From contig NC_073355.2 in NCBI RefSeq assembly GCF_027580225.2, forward strand, positions 23,587,501 to 23,651,500: a DNA stretch of 64,000 nucleotides, written 5' to 3'. The notes beneath the pieces were generated by a model. That model made no database searches. It worked only from the letters and a program-made list of their open reading frames with translations, and had not been told where the DNA came from. Positions 40,708 to 53,227 of the stretch are shown in pieces; the stretch's first letter is position 1, and each line of letters opens with the position of its first letter. Source of the DNA: Misgurnus anguillicaudatus. Lineage: Eukaryota > Chordata > Actinopteri > Cypriniformes > Cobitidae. Made by a program: the position numbers and the translations under genes.

Positions 40708-42301
40708 GTCTTTGGAAGGAACAATGAATCAGTCATAGCAGGGCTTTGATACTGCACAAAAGGAAAGTTATTATGTGGTGTATCTGTGAGATACTGAGCT
40801 CTTGTTTAGAAATGTTTTAGATGATTATGGTGTTGTAAGCATAGATGTAGGCTGTGCCCACCCAGTGGTTTAGACTTTCACTCTTGGCACAACCCACACT
40901 GTGGTTTTCTGGGAAATATAAATTTTCTTCATCACACATCTAACTCCCACAGAAAACCATTAGAGGGACTTCATGCTGTATGTAGTAATATTTTCCTTGT
41001 TATGGTTATACCATCAATGCCATGGTGCCAGGCATGCTGGACTACGATAAGCAGAGTATTTCACACTCCAGGTCCAATTAAAAGACCAATGCACCATAAA
41101 AGTATCCCATAGTGCTTTGCAACAGTCTAGCTGGCACAGATTGTGCTTTTCATCCAAGCACGTATATTAGGACAACCTCCACTACACTGAATATCACCAC
41201 CCGTAGGAAGAGTAAAAAACACTGTGCCTTCTTACTGAGTATTGTGTGATAATCATTTGTAATCCATTCATGAATCCCATTACAGTTATGCACTGGGCTT
41301 GCTTTCAATTCATTCTCTGTGTAGCAAACAAACATTCATTAGTTTTACGCTGACTCTGCTAATTTGGATAATTTGTTAATACCAATATACATCATACATT
41401 AATATACTTACCTGTATATATGTACAGTATTATATTTAGTAAAGTATTAATATGTAACACTTTCTGAAGAAAAGATACAAAAGCTGTCACCGAGATGGTA
41501 CCCTTTCAAAAGATACATATTGGTGCCTCACAGGTACATATCCTATTCATGTCCTAATTTGTACCAGTAGTGTACAGATATGTACAGGTAAGAAACTGCA
41601 ATTTTTAAATCAGTAGTTTTTGAAGGGGTACTGCCCCAATGACAGCCTTTGTACATTTAATTCTGAGAGTATTGCCAGTCCCTCATATCCTGCACACTGT
41701 AAGTTGAAATGGATTAAAAGGGACCTATGTTTAAATTTGTTTAGGATCTAATAAATACTAACGCCTAAAACATGATACTTTAATATCATGTCATAAATGC
41801 ACACATGATATAGACTACTTACAATCATCTACAAAGTACAAGATGTCAAACTTGAAAACCTTTAAAAAAATCCTTGGCCCATAGTGCTGCAGTTGCTCTG
41901 TGTATGGCTTGAAAGATTGATTAAAGCCTTTCAGTATGATTAACATCATTGTAAGGGCACTCAGCGCTTTTATGGTTTTCACCACACATCATAACTGAAA
42001 GGGAATGAACAAATGAAATAATGACAATTTTGCTTGCACAATATTTACCACTCAGGGCTAATGGAAAAGTTTGCTAAATCCAATGAGATTACAGGGCTTG
42101 TGCCAAATTGTTCAGAATTTTTACAAAGAACATTAGAATGTACATTGTAATCCATGTAGGGTGGTAATAGCTATTACATTACAATGCCACAAGGGGGATC
42201 TATCAGTTTAGTTTAGTACTACACTGAATGAAATAAGTTAAGATGTCTGATTTTAATTTCTTCATTGTGAGCTTCATTGTGATCTGCAGGATTCTCTAAT
42301 G
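40708..42301. other. Gene-free stretch with one short MITE
   Basis: It contains a copy of the TACAAAAGCTGTCACC family at about 41470-41660 (right end ATGACAGCCTTTGTACA). The rest is AT-rich with no exon I can support. At 42302-42305 TTAA is followed by AGGTGCC, a lone Kolobok-type left end. Confidence 0.5.
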
Positions 42302-42427
42302 TTAAAGGTGCCAAAGAATGCATTGATACAATATATTACATACATTAGGGACTTGAAAAAAATAAGTTAATTATAGCAATAAATTCTGAAAAAAAGAATA
42401 GTATGCTACTAGAAAAAGATGTCTTAA

Positions 42428-42727
42428 AGGGATAGTTCACCAAAAAATGAAAATTCTTTCATCATTTATTCACTCTCATGTTATTACAAACCCACATAAA
42501 TGTATTTATTCTGATAAACACAAAGGAAGATATTTTGAGAAATGTTTGTAACAGTTCGTGGACCCCATTCACTTCCATAGTATCAAAAAAGAATACTATG
42601 GAAGTAAATGGGGTCCACAAACGGTTTGGTTACAAACATTTCTCAAAATATTTGTGTTCATCAAAACAAAGTAATGTATACAGGTTGGTAACAAAAAGGG
42701 TGAGTAAATGATGGGTGAACTATCCCT
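42428..42727. mobile_element. Kolobok-like MITE (AGTTCACC...AAATGAAA family), intact 300 bp
   Basis: TTAA at 42424-42427 and 42728-42731; ends AGGGATAGTTCACC and GGTGAACTATCCCT are exact complements. A central hairpin is formed by CCATTCACTTCCATAGTAT and its complement. This is the intact reference for the copies at 18953 and 62831. Confidence 0.85.
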
Positions 42728-43134
42728 TTAATTTTTTTATTGGTTGATAGATTAATCACCAAGACTTGAGAGAATCATTTTATTAAGTCAAAAATGTTAA
42801 CCATTAATGTGATGTAAATAATATGAAACCACAATGTGAAGATGTGACTATGTAAACAAAATATTCTAAACATCTAAACACACACTTTGGCTCCAAGAAG
42901 AGCATTACATTTTTATAATATTCAAACTGTATTCACTACTTATTATGTAGCCTACACTTCACCCCTTCATCACCAACAAATCAAAATCACCTGGCCCTTT
43001 ATACAGCACATAAACTCTCTCTCACTCTCTCTGCTCATAAACTGAGTTATGATCATATTGAGTCAAACATTAAACTAGCAACCAGAGTATGTATGTATGC
43101 TTGTCATATTGCTGACAGAAAATGTGCGGTTTAA

Positions 43135-43667
43135 AGGAACACGCCCAGATTTTGGGAATTTAGCTTATTCACCGTATCCCCCAGAGTTAGATAAGTCCAT
43201 ACATATCTTTCTCATCTCCGTGCGTGCTGTAGGCAAAGGCGAAGCACTGCTACTTGGGCGGAGTGATTTGCTCGCAGCACCCGAGAAGCCCCTGGTGAGG
43301 AGCAGAGAGTTCGCTCAGAGTTGTGCAAATCACTCCGCCCAAGTAGCAGCGCTGCGCCCTCCGAGAACACAGTTCCCAGTATGTATACTGTTAAAAGAGG
43401 GCAGCGTCCCACATGACCCCGTTACCTGAACACGGTGTGACTATACAAATCAACACAAAAATAGGAAAATGTTCGCGGTATTTTGTCACTTATTCGGAGC
43501 AGTTTGCTAGCTGGAGCCATTCACTTCCAGACTTTGTGCTAAGCTAAGCTAGCGGGGGCTGCGTCAGACAGAGTTACAGCACGCACGGAGATGAGAAAGG
43601 TATGGACTTATCTAACTCTGGGGGATACGGTGAATGAGCTAAATTCCCAAAATCTTGGCGTGTTCCT
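43135..43667. mobile_element. Kolobok-like fold-back element with arms of about 95 bp
   Basis: TTAA at 43131-43134, decayed TTGA at 43668-43671. The left arm (AGGAACACGCCCAGATTTTG through TCTCATCTCCGTGCG) is nearly identical to the complement of the right arm. The interior has another inverted pair around ACTTGGGCGGAGTGATTTG. No protein is encoded; open frames are by-products. Confidence 0.8.
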
Positions 43668-44449
43668 TTGAAGTGTTTAAACTGGTTTTCATGGTAAACA
43701 GAATGTTCTAATCTACATTAAATATTTTGCTTACAGTCTGAAATTACTTAGCAACAGTGTTTGTTAACATTAGCTCAGTCAATGTTAGGTTAATATCAAC
43801 AGGTGTAGACAGATTCTGTCTGACAGAAAATATGATTGTCCTGAGCTGAGCTAATTTACTGAATCAACCAAACTCACATCTCCTTTCTTTCTTTTTTCAT
43901 CCACGATGACATTAAAGTCATCTGTTGCTGCTTCTGGCGTTTCATCGTTGACTGTGCCGCAACCGCAAATGTCTGCTCATTAGCTTTCAGTGAGCTATTT
44001 TTAAATTGTGCACGCGGCATGCTCATCAACATAGGCAGACTCTCTTTGTTTTGCTCTTTTATGCTCTTTTTTTTTTTTGTCCCCAGAATGAAATGGTCTA
44101 CTTTATTTGAAAGGGTCATGAATAATAATGTTGAGCTCTGCCCTGATTGGCTGTTTCTCAGAATGGCTTTCAGTAGCTCTATGTTTGCAAACAGACCTTA
44201 TGAGCCTGTATCAGATGAAGATACAGATTTTGAGAAATAATCAATTATCCGAAGACTGGAAATGGATGTTTCTGAGTGGTAAGTTTGTGTTTTTTCAGTA
44301 TGGACCTGCAAAACTGTAACGTCAATAGTAGAACTAAAAGCTAGCATTTAGCATTAGCAAAAAGTGCCAAATCAGCAGTCAAAACTGTTCTTAGGATTGT
44401 AACAACATTGTAATTAACTTAATATGTAATTTAATGTTAGAGGCATACA

Positions 44450-44531
44450 TCTCGACTGTAACATCACAGTCGGTGTTATGTTGATATTCATCTATGTTTA
44501 GGTAAATACAGTTTTACATTCTACGGCACCT
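44450..44531. mobile_element. Right end of a Kolobok-type MITE (GGTGCCGTAGAATGTAAAAC)
   Basis: Complemented, the end reads AGGTGCCGTAGAATGTAAAAC on a TTAA at 44532-44535. This end is a familiar fish MITE terminus. Its partner end was not identified, though the sequence from about 43860 may belong to it. Confidence 0.5.
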
Positions 44532-44535
44532 TTAA

Positions 44536-46997
44536 AACAATGCTGATCTTTTCTCCTCATGTAGGCTCTGTAATTCGCTGCGGGCCTAGTATAAACAGTG
44601 CTTCATCCGAACCGAAGAGCTCCCGGAAGCAAATGATAATGATGAAACCTGATTTTATCAGTTCAGAGTGAGACAGCATAAACTCTGAAAGCTGTCGAAG
44701 TTAAAATCATGGCAAGATAAGGATGCTGTATTATATAACATTGCTGGTTAAGGCTTAAAGTGGAACTAATGGAGCAGAGAGGGATGTGTGAAAGATAATG
44801 AACCGGGAAGAGAAAGATCCTCTTCGATTATCAGCATAGTTTTGCATAGTCGCCCCAACATGCATGTACAGACGGGCTGAGGATGTTATTCCTTTCATCC
44901 GAAGTGTTCTCAGAGGGGAGCGGGAAGATGAAAAGGCCTAAGGGAGCCTGTGAAGCTGATCTAGAGCATCAGTGAGGAAACAGAGGCCTGCTGATTACCA
45001 TGCTGCTGTCTTTTTCTCTCTCTCATTATCTCCATTCTCACTGAACAGCCCTCGGCCCTCAAAGCTTCTCAGCATGGTTGAAAAGACTGAACCACACCAC
45101 AGTCTCCATACTGCCAGATCTTGGTTTTCACAATGGCTGCATGTACATCCATAGATCAGGTGCTTATGTATCTGAATACACTTGATCTTAGATTGTTTCA
45201 TCGAGGTTGTGATCTCTAAGACAGCAACAGCTAAATCTCAATACGTATTTTTTACACTAACCACTAGGTGGCGATAAAGAACCGGAAAGCTGTAAATGTT
45301 CACCCTTGGATGCCTTCGCTTTGATGTGTAATTTCATTCTGTGAAGGGAAAAAGGAGGACCAAGAACCAGACAAACCATTAACTTGACTTATGACCTTCA
45401 TTATTGACTGTATTACTTTGCATGCTGCTGAAACAATCCATCAACAATGCTTGGCATCTGGCTTTGCTGTGTCTGCTGAAGATACAATGGCTGCTTGGTC
45501 ATACGACCGCACAGGATTCAGAACTGTGACCCACATCTACAACAAACCGATGCCTCAGGCAGGCACAGATGCTCCAAGACGCCCAGCCAAAAGCTAGGGG
45601 AGAGAGAGGGGACAGGAGAGGATCAGAGGATGAAAGGGAGGTGGGACATGTGTGCGGACCGTGACAAACAGGTGGTATCTCGGCTGTCAGGTAGTATGCT
45701 TGGCCATATCCATGTCTTCAGTCTGCTAAGCTTGAACAGCAGACAGTTTAAAATGTCTTTGTATGCTCAGCATCTTTAGCATTTACTGCAAATATGAGAT
45801 ATACAACAGCATACATGAATTTAGAAACGATGAGACATCAGTCGTATTTAACGTTACAGAATCATTAAAGCATAAAAAATCTGCATATCATGAATGTAAC
45901 TAAATCATCATTCGCTTATTAACCTTTATACAACATAGTAATTCAGTTTCTTTAACCAGCTAAACGTCACACTTCACAAATCACAGTCTATAGTGTGTGA
46001 CCCAGCCCAGTTAAAGATCAATAGCTAATTCACTCCCAGTCTTTAGAAATGTTTAATCTATAGTAAACTATAAATCAAAACTGACCTAGAGAGATCAAAT
46101 TTATAGTTGAATGCTTTTCATTGTGAACTACATTGTGTTATTCATTCGTAAGCTAGGATGTCATCAGATATTACAAGAGATTTTGCATATTAAAAGAAGT
46201 AGGGTCCCATGTAGCCACATGAACAAATCCAACTCCATTGAATTCATTTACAACCTTTGTGACGTTAATAAAGAAGCATAGTACATTATACAGTAAATCG
46301 CTGTATAACAAAGACTGTTATTGACTGGTGACCTTTATTCGGTCTTTTAAACCTAACACTGATGTTTGTGACATTTCATAGAGTCTTGAAGACCACAATG
46401 ACTGCATTTAATCAGTGTAAATAGACTGTGGTTGGTGGGTGTTGGCTAAGTTCTCTGTCGCTTTAATTTAAATTTTAAATAAAAAAAAAAACCCGTAAAA
46501 CTTGGTGCTAAATAGCACTAGAAGTTCTTAATCATAGGGGAACCATTTTTAGATCTGGTTCTGCACAATAGGGTTCTACACATGTGCTACATAAATGCTA
46601 AATGGCACTTAAAATGGTTCCCCTGTGATTAAGAGCCAGTGAACCACTTTTAGTGTTATTTAGCACTGTTTGTTTTTATAGCGATGTTTCTTGGAGTTGG
46701 ATTCAGACCCAAAATAGTGCAAAAATAATTAAGCCTAATGAGAGTTTGTGTATAAATCAGTCAAAGCGTAGCCCTATAAGATTTAGGTAGATGGTAAGGC
46801 TGAGACAGCAAGCTTGTTGAGAGCATGAACTCATTCTGCTTATTGAATCTTGTCTGGCAACATAAATACATTATTAGACTGCAAGGCTGAAGCATTTATG
46901 ATATAAATCTTAAATAGTAGAAGTGTAAAATATATTATATAAAATCAGTATATAGCTAAAGTTTTTCCTTCTCTTTCTCTTCTTTGACCTTCTTCTC
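44536..46997. other. Gene-free stretch; one short fold-back
   Basis: At about 46500-46670 there is an inverted pair (GTGCTAAATAGCACTAGAAG, and GTGTTATTTAGCACTG with TTCCCCTGTGATTAAGA against TCTTAATCATAGGGGAA), i.e. a small MITE. No exon or RNA gene is recognised elsewhere. Confidence 0.5.
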
Positions 46998-47001
46998 TTA
47001 A

Positions 47002-48101
47002 CGGGACACTCTTTTTTGAAAATATGCTCATTTTCCAGCTCCCCTAGAGTTAAATGTATTATTTTTACCTTTTTGGAATCTATTCAGTCGATCTCTGGGT
47101 CTCGCGCTAACACTTTTAGCATAGCTTAGCACAATCCATTGAATCTGATTAGACTATTAGCATCACGTTAAAAAATAACCAAAGACTTTTGATATTTTTC
47201 CTATTTAAAACTTGACTCTTCTGTAGTTACATTGTTTACTAAGACAGACAGAAAATTAGAAGTTGTGGTTTTCTGGGCCGATGTGGCTGGGAGCTATGCG
47301 CTCATTCTGGCGTAATAATCAGGACTTTGCTGCCGTAACATGGCTGCGGAGGGTGCAGTGATGTTGTGCACTGCCCGATAATAGTCCCCTTGATTACTTT
47401 CAATAGACGGTTTCAGCAGTAACAACATAAACAAGCGGCTGTCGTAGTCCACACGTAACTTCCGGTAAACTCCGCTAAGAATAAATAACAACAAAGTTCT
47501 TTAAACGTAGTTTATTTATATAACAAGCAAAAAAACAGCACATAGATTACCTAGGAAACCAAAACATTTGTTATTTTTGACGAGGCATTTGTTCAAGAGA
47601 TCAGTTTAGCAACTAGTCAGACCATTAAAAAACGAAACCGGAAGTAAAGTTCGGATCCAGACATGTATCGCGTCAGCACACGTGCGTCCAATGAAACCGT
47701 CTGTAGCAGGGGACTATTTTCAGGCACTGCATAATATCATTGCGCCTGCTGCAGCCATGTACAGCAGCAAAGTCCTTGATTATTACGCCAGTTTGAGAGT
47801 ATAGTTCCTAGCCATATCTGCCTAAAAAATCACAACTTTTGATTTTCCGTCTGTCTCAGTACACGAAGTAACTACAGAAGAGTCAAGTTTTAAACAGGAA
47901 AAATATTAAAATTCTTTGTTATTTTTTTTAGGTGCGATGCTAATGGTCTAATCAGATTCAATGGATTGTGCTAAGCTTTGCTAAAAGTGCTAGCGCCAGA
48001 CCCGGAGATCAGCTGAACGGATTCCAAAACGGTAAGAATCAAATGTTTAACTCTACGAGAGCTGGAAAATAAACATATTTTCAAAAAAGTGGAGTGTCCC
48101 T
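47002..48101. mobile_element. Kolobok-like fold-back element (family A), 1.1 kb
   Basis: TTAA at 46998-47001; the right flank is GTAA. The arms (about 47002-47400 and 47700-48101) are diverged inverted copies, e.g. AAAATATGCTCATTTTCCAG against CTGGAAAATAAACATATTTT. It is the same family as 644-1181 and 21638-23899. Confidence 0.8.
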
Positions 48102-51100
48102 GTAAAGATCCAGTGCATTATTGTGATGATCACTATTGCACACTAAAGCCTGCAGATAAAAACGTATTTAGATCTAAACCCTAAATACTCGCATGCTTTT
48201 TTTAACAAGACAGAAACCGGCAAACATGTAATTTTCTCTCAAGGAGATGATAAGTAGTTGCTTTTCAGCATGCAGGCCCCCTCTCCCCCACTGCATGCCA
48301 CAGAGGCTTTAATTTCCCCAGTAATGATAGGGAAAGGTGACATGCAAACAGTGAAGCTCCTGAAAGAAGACGCTCGGTGTAAGACTAATCGTCTATAGGT
48401 AAACACCTGCAGGTGTTGTTCGAGACTGGTTCATTATACTAAGCATTACTGAAACTGAGATTTAAAAGGAGCATATAGAGTCGAATAACATGTAAGGTTG
48501 ATTAATGGGTTGAAAATTATTTGTGATGCAGAAGTTACACTACATCTTTACATTTTAATTTGATGCACAAGGAAATGTTACTTAAACAAGTTTATTTTTA
48601 ACAAAGAACGCTATTGTTGCAGAACTCACCTGTTTGTTCCTTTTAAAGGAAAACAACACAATTTTCAATATTTTACTATGTTCTTACCTCAACTTAGACG
48701 AATTAATATAATACATACCTATCTTTGTTCATGCGTGCACTTATCTTTGTACAGCGCATTGTGAATGTGCTGGCATTTGGCCTGGCCCCATTCATTCCTT
48801 GGGATCCAGACAGGGATGAGTTTGGAAGGCACCAGACACTTCCATGTTTTAAGTTTTATAGACTGTTACATGAGTAGTTACACGAGTAAGTATGGTGGCA
48901 CAAAATAAAACGTGGCGATTTTTTTAAGCGACTACTTACTGCGTCTGAGGTCGAAGTGATGCAAACTAAGTGCTCTTCCGCCATACAATATAGTTCTCAT
49001 TTTTATCCGCTTAAAAATTGCTGCTTGACAATCACTTCACTTTACTTCACTTGTTACTAATGCAATTTGTGTCTAATCCCAAAGCCATTACAAGGAAAAA
49101 TCACAAATGAAACTTCTTCAATTGCATCTTTAGAGAGTGATTCAGTGGAGATCATGCTGTAAAGCTTTAAACATTTATATTTGGGCTTATTTTTAATTCT
49201 ACAAAAGGATTTGATATTTAATTGAAACATAAATGACACCTTCATTATGTCTCCTGAGCTAAAAAAGAGCAACATCTGAGCAATAAAGTGTTCATTTGGA
49301 AATTGCTATGAATGTTTCCTTTGTGCTGTACTTGTATGCACAGCTCTGCGTGTTGAGATGACCCCACAAGCTGACAGTGGTATGAATTATGACAGCGTGC
49401 CTTGGATGGATGGTCTGCGCTGTGCTGTGATGCAGGTCTCTTGTGCGTGTGTAGACTGGGGATGACCAAATGACTGTTCATCATCAGCGTAGACAGAAGT
49501 TGCAACCCTGCAGGCCTGCCCAGATCACTGTCTACATTTCTCTTTTTCTCTCTCTCTCTCTCTCTCTCTTTGGCACTGTCACCCTCGGTAAAGCCAGGGC
49601 TCTGTTGCCATGATAATGAATACAAATCTATCATCTGACTGTGTGCAGTTGTGCTCCAGTGTGTCGCTCAGAATAGCAGAAGCTTCATGTCAGAGCAGAA
49701 AAGGCACTTAAATGGTTTCCAGTCTTCCTTTATAAAAAACTGCTTTGTGTGTTTGCACAGTTTGAAGAGAGACCTGCTTTTTGTCCTCTCTACTCCAAAA
49801 CTTTCATGTGGTGCTCAGTCACTATGAAACCATCTTATGAATGTTTATTGTTTCCTGCTTTACTGTCTATTCACAGTTGACATGATGGCTCTAATTTTAG
49901 ACAGTCCCTTGTCGCAGACATATGTTTCTATATGCGGTTGCAGACAAGATTAGTGTCCAGGATTCACAGGATGCTTAAATTTCACGGGTCCTGTACCCTT
50001 ATTGCCCCTCTCACTGGTTTACTCCAGGTCATCTGTATGCATTCATTGTGTTGAAACTAAACACATTTTTTAAAGATAACAAACTCAGTTTGCACCTCTG
50101 TAGTTTGGTAAAATTCTGCCATTTATTTATGACAGTGTTTTTACTCTAATGGTCTTCTGTTGTGTGTAATGTTAAGTGCTGGTTTGTGTTCAGCTGCTAC
50201 CAACAAGTGGCTCACCAGAAAAGTATCTTATGACAGGAGTGCTATGCTTTTGGCCCTGTTTGAGATATAGATGTGTGTGATGACAAGACAAAGTGCTACT
50301 GACCTTCCCTCACCCTTCTTTTAAAGTGGCTAATGCTCACACAAAGATAGCAACAACATCAGAGAAGACAAAAATCATAATGTTATGAATAATGGACCCT
50401 GCTAAAAAGCCCTATGAAATTCCAATGCTATGGATGTGACATTTGCAGAACTTGAAATACAAACTCTTAGATGTATTTATTACCAATATATTGAATCATC
50501 TGTTTAAATTTTCCTAAACCATTCATGATAGAGTCCAGACATCAGAAAAGTTTTTTTTTTTTTTAGGAATTTTTTTGAATTAAAAAAAACAAACTAGTAG
50601 CAATAATACCAAACAAATAGATAAGGCATGGCTCTTTAACAGACATAAAACATTTATTTTATGTTAATTTTAGTGTGTGCATTTATGAGGAAGAAACAAG
50701 GTTATGGATGTAATATTTTTCCATTATGGATGTGCCAGTTTTGAAAGTTGCACTTACCTAAGGAAAGAAACATGATCTCATGGCAAGTCATGTTATAGTC
50801 ACAAAAAATTTGATTAATTTATTCATGTCCATGGCCTTGAGCATGAATGTATTTTTCCCCAACCCCAAACGACAATGGTGAGAAAATAGGAAAAAACAAC
50901 GAGAAAACAATACATAAAATGCCACAAAAAAGAAAGTCGTGCCAAGGACACAAAAAACTATTTTTAAAAATGTGTGTGACTGACACGAAAAAGAAATTTG
51001 TGCTCAACGCACAAAAAAAGCTGAATTTCGTGCCATGGACACAAAAAATGTAATCAAATTTTTTGTGACTATTACATGAGATCTGTTTGCGAAAATAATG

Positions 51101-52739
51101 TAAAGAATGCTATAAAAAAATTTAACAGACACCTTGCATGGGTATTTAAACCACAAAATATTGACATTTGAGCTATCAGTATGGTTAAAACTGTGTAAAA
51201 TCCTTAAGGTTGAACTTTGCATGATATTGTCCAACAGCTTGATTTAGCATAAGCTGGTTTGCTGGTCTTATTTGGACTAAACTATTTTCATCTATTTATT
51301 CAGAGAATGACATGGCAATAGCAGAGAACAGAAATGGTACAATTAAGTCTGTGACCAAAACCAGTCTTGCGTTTTACGGGTACAATAGCCAACAATGCAT
51401 TGTATGTGTCAAAATTATAATTTTTCTTTTATCTATTTATATCAAAAATCATTAGGATAATATATAAATATTATGTTCCATGAAGATATTTGGTAAATCT
51501 CCTTCCATAAACATATCAAAATGTATTTTTGTTAGCATTTGCTAATTACTTATTTTGGCATTTTTTTCTTAATATTTAGATTTTTTTACCCTCAGATTTC
51601 AGATTTTCAAATAGTTGTACCTCAGCCAAATATTTTTCTATCCTAACAAACCATACATCTATATATATATTTTTTGTGCTTTCAGATTATGTACATCTAA
51701 TTAATAAAAAAATACTCTTATGACTGGTTTTGTGGTCCAAGGTAACATACTAGAGATAAAAAGAAGATTTAAAGAAAACCAAACTATGTATTTGACAGAA
51801 TAAATGTGTAAGTCTACGATTTTTCTATCTGGTTATGCAGATATTGTTTTTGAGGACGGTGAAGAGGCATGATGTTGATAGGAGTGGTCAGCAAAAAATC
51901 ACAGCACAGTCTGACAGCTGACTTCACCAATCAGTCTCTCTTACCCTGCTTTATTTGGACCAATCAGGTCAATCCAAATATTGACCTCACACTGTAATTG
52001 GCTAACAGTCTTAGTGGCCAACACAATAAACTGGGTCATAAACTGGAACATGTCTTATATCTGTACATGCGCTCTGATATAAAAGAGCATGGAGTATACA
52101 TATTTTCCCCCAGGATCACTGTGATTGAAGTGTTTCCCTCTTTCTCATAGATTTAGTTTACTAATACTTCAAAGCTACCAAACTTACACAAAACAAAGTT
52201 CTTGTTCACAATGTCTGCAATGAAATCCAAAAAAACCCACATGGGTTAATTTGTTAAAGTCTGCTCTACATGTACCCAACCTTTCTTACAAGGGAATTTA
52301 TAAGGTACTTGATAAAGTTCCTCAGGTGCATCTTTATTCACTTTTCAAATTCATTGTAATTCATTCTTTTTTTAGCATGATATGAATAATATGAAAATGC
52401 TTTGTATGATGAAAGTCATGACAGTTTCCCTGGTGATCTACTTCGGAGACTTCACCATTTTGAGCTACATACACACGGTGCCTGCCCTGAGGTGCTGTGG
52501 GGAGTGTATTTTTGTCTGTGCAGGTCACACTGGTCGGTGAGCTGCATGACAGGTCTGGTTTGGTGGCTCGGGGGTCTTCCTTTGACCCTGTGACATACAG
52601 GACATCTTTTCCTCGAAGGCATGGTGTATGGCCAGGCCCAATCAGTAAGGCTGGGGCCACCAAACTGACACCAAGAAATATGAATTATTGTTACATTTAA
52701 ATGAACCCTTAGTGCAATTTTTTAGTAAAACAGTGAATA
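48102..52739. other. Gene-poor stretch with MITE fragments and low-complexity DNA
   Basis: TTAAAGGAAAACAACAC at 48643 begins a Kolobok-type half element without a visible right end. A fold-back of the ATCTCATGGCAAGTCATG family occupies about 50772-51086. A CT run sits at 49543-49570. A non-repeat stretch, 48240-48420, looks compositionally ordered and might be conserved non-coding DNA. No exon is supported. Confidence 0.45.
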
Positions 52740-52747
52740 CTCACCAA

Positions 52748-53219
52748 CAGTGGCGGCGGGAGACTTCTTTTTTTGAGGGCGCATGATGCGAAGTTCGTCA
52801 CAACATATATGTAGCCCGTCATGTGTGTGGTTCGTAATTTCAAAATATGTGCTCTGCGTGTCGAGTGATCCTATGTGCATCACGTGTCTTGTCAAAATAA
52901 GTGCCTGCTGCAGACGCGTCTAAAGGGTTTATGATAAAAGAGATGCTTGCGTTTGCCAGATACTCGCATAATCTCATGCGTAATCAGAGATTAATGTTAA
53001 GGGAGTGTCTGGCGTGTATTTTATGAACGTGAGCGTCTCTTTTATCATAAACGGTTTTGACGTGTGTGTAGCGGGCACTGGTTTTGACAGGGCACGTGAT
53101 GCACATGGTTCACGTGACGCAACAAACACATATTTTAAAAACACGAGCAACACACATGACACTCCGAACACATATTTTGAATTTGCGCCCCTCGAAAGAG
53201 CCGTCACCAGCCGCCACTG
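52748..53219. mobile_element. hAT-like MITE with 8-bp target duplication
   Basis: CTCACCAA is duplicated exactly at 52740-52747 and 53220-53227. The ends are CAGTGGCGGCGGGAGAC and the complement of GTCACCAGCCGCCACTG. It is 472 bp and carries an internal fold-back around GTTTATGATAAAAGAGA / TCTCTTTTATCATAAAC. No transposase. Confidence 0.9.
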
Positions 53220-53227
53220 CTCACCAA

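Noticed and set aside
43874..44119. 81-codon Lys/Gln-rich frame on the - strand
   Set aside because: It probably belongs to the interior of a decayed TTAA element ending at 44531; no homology could be seen.
49245..49634. 129-codon - strand frame
   Set aside because: It includes a CT/GA microsatellite (Arg-Glu run) and has no recognisable domain or splice sites.
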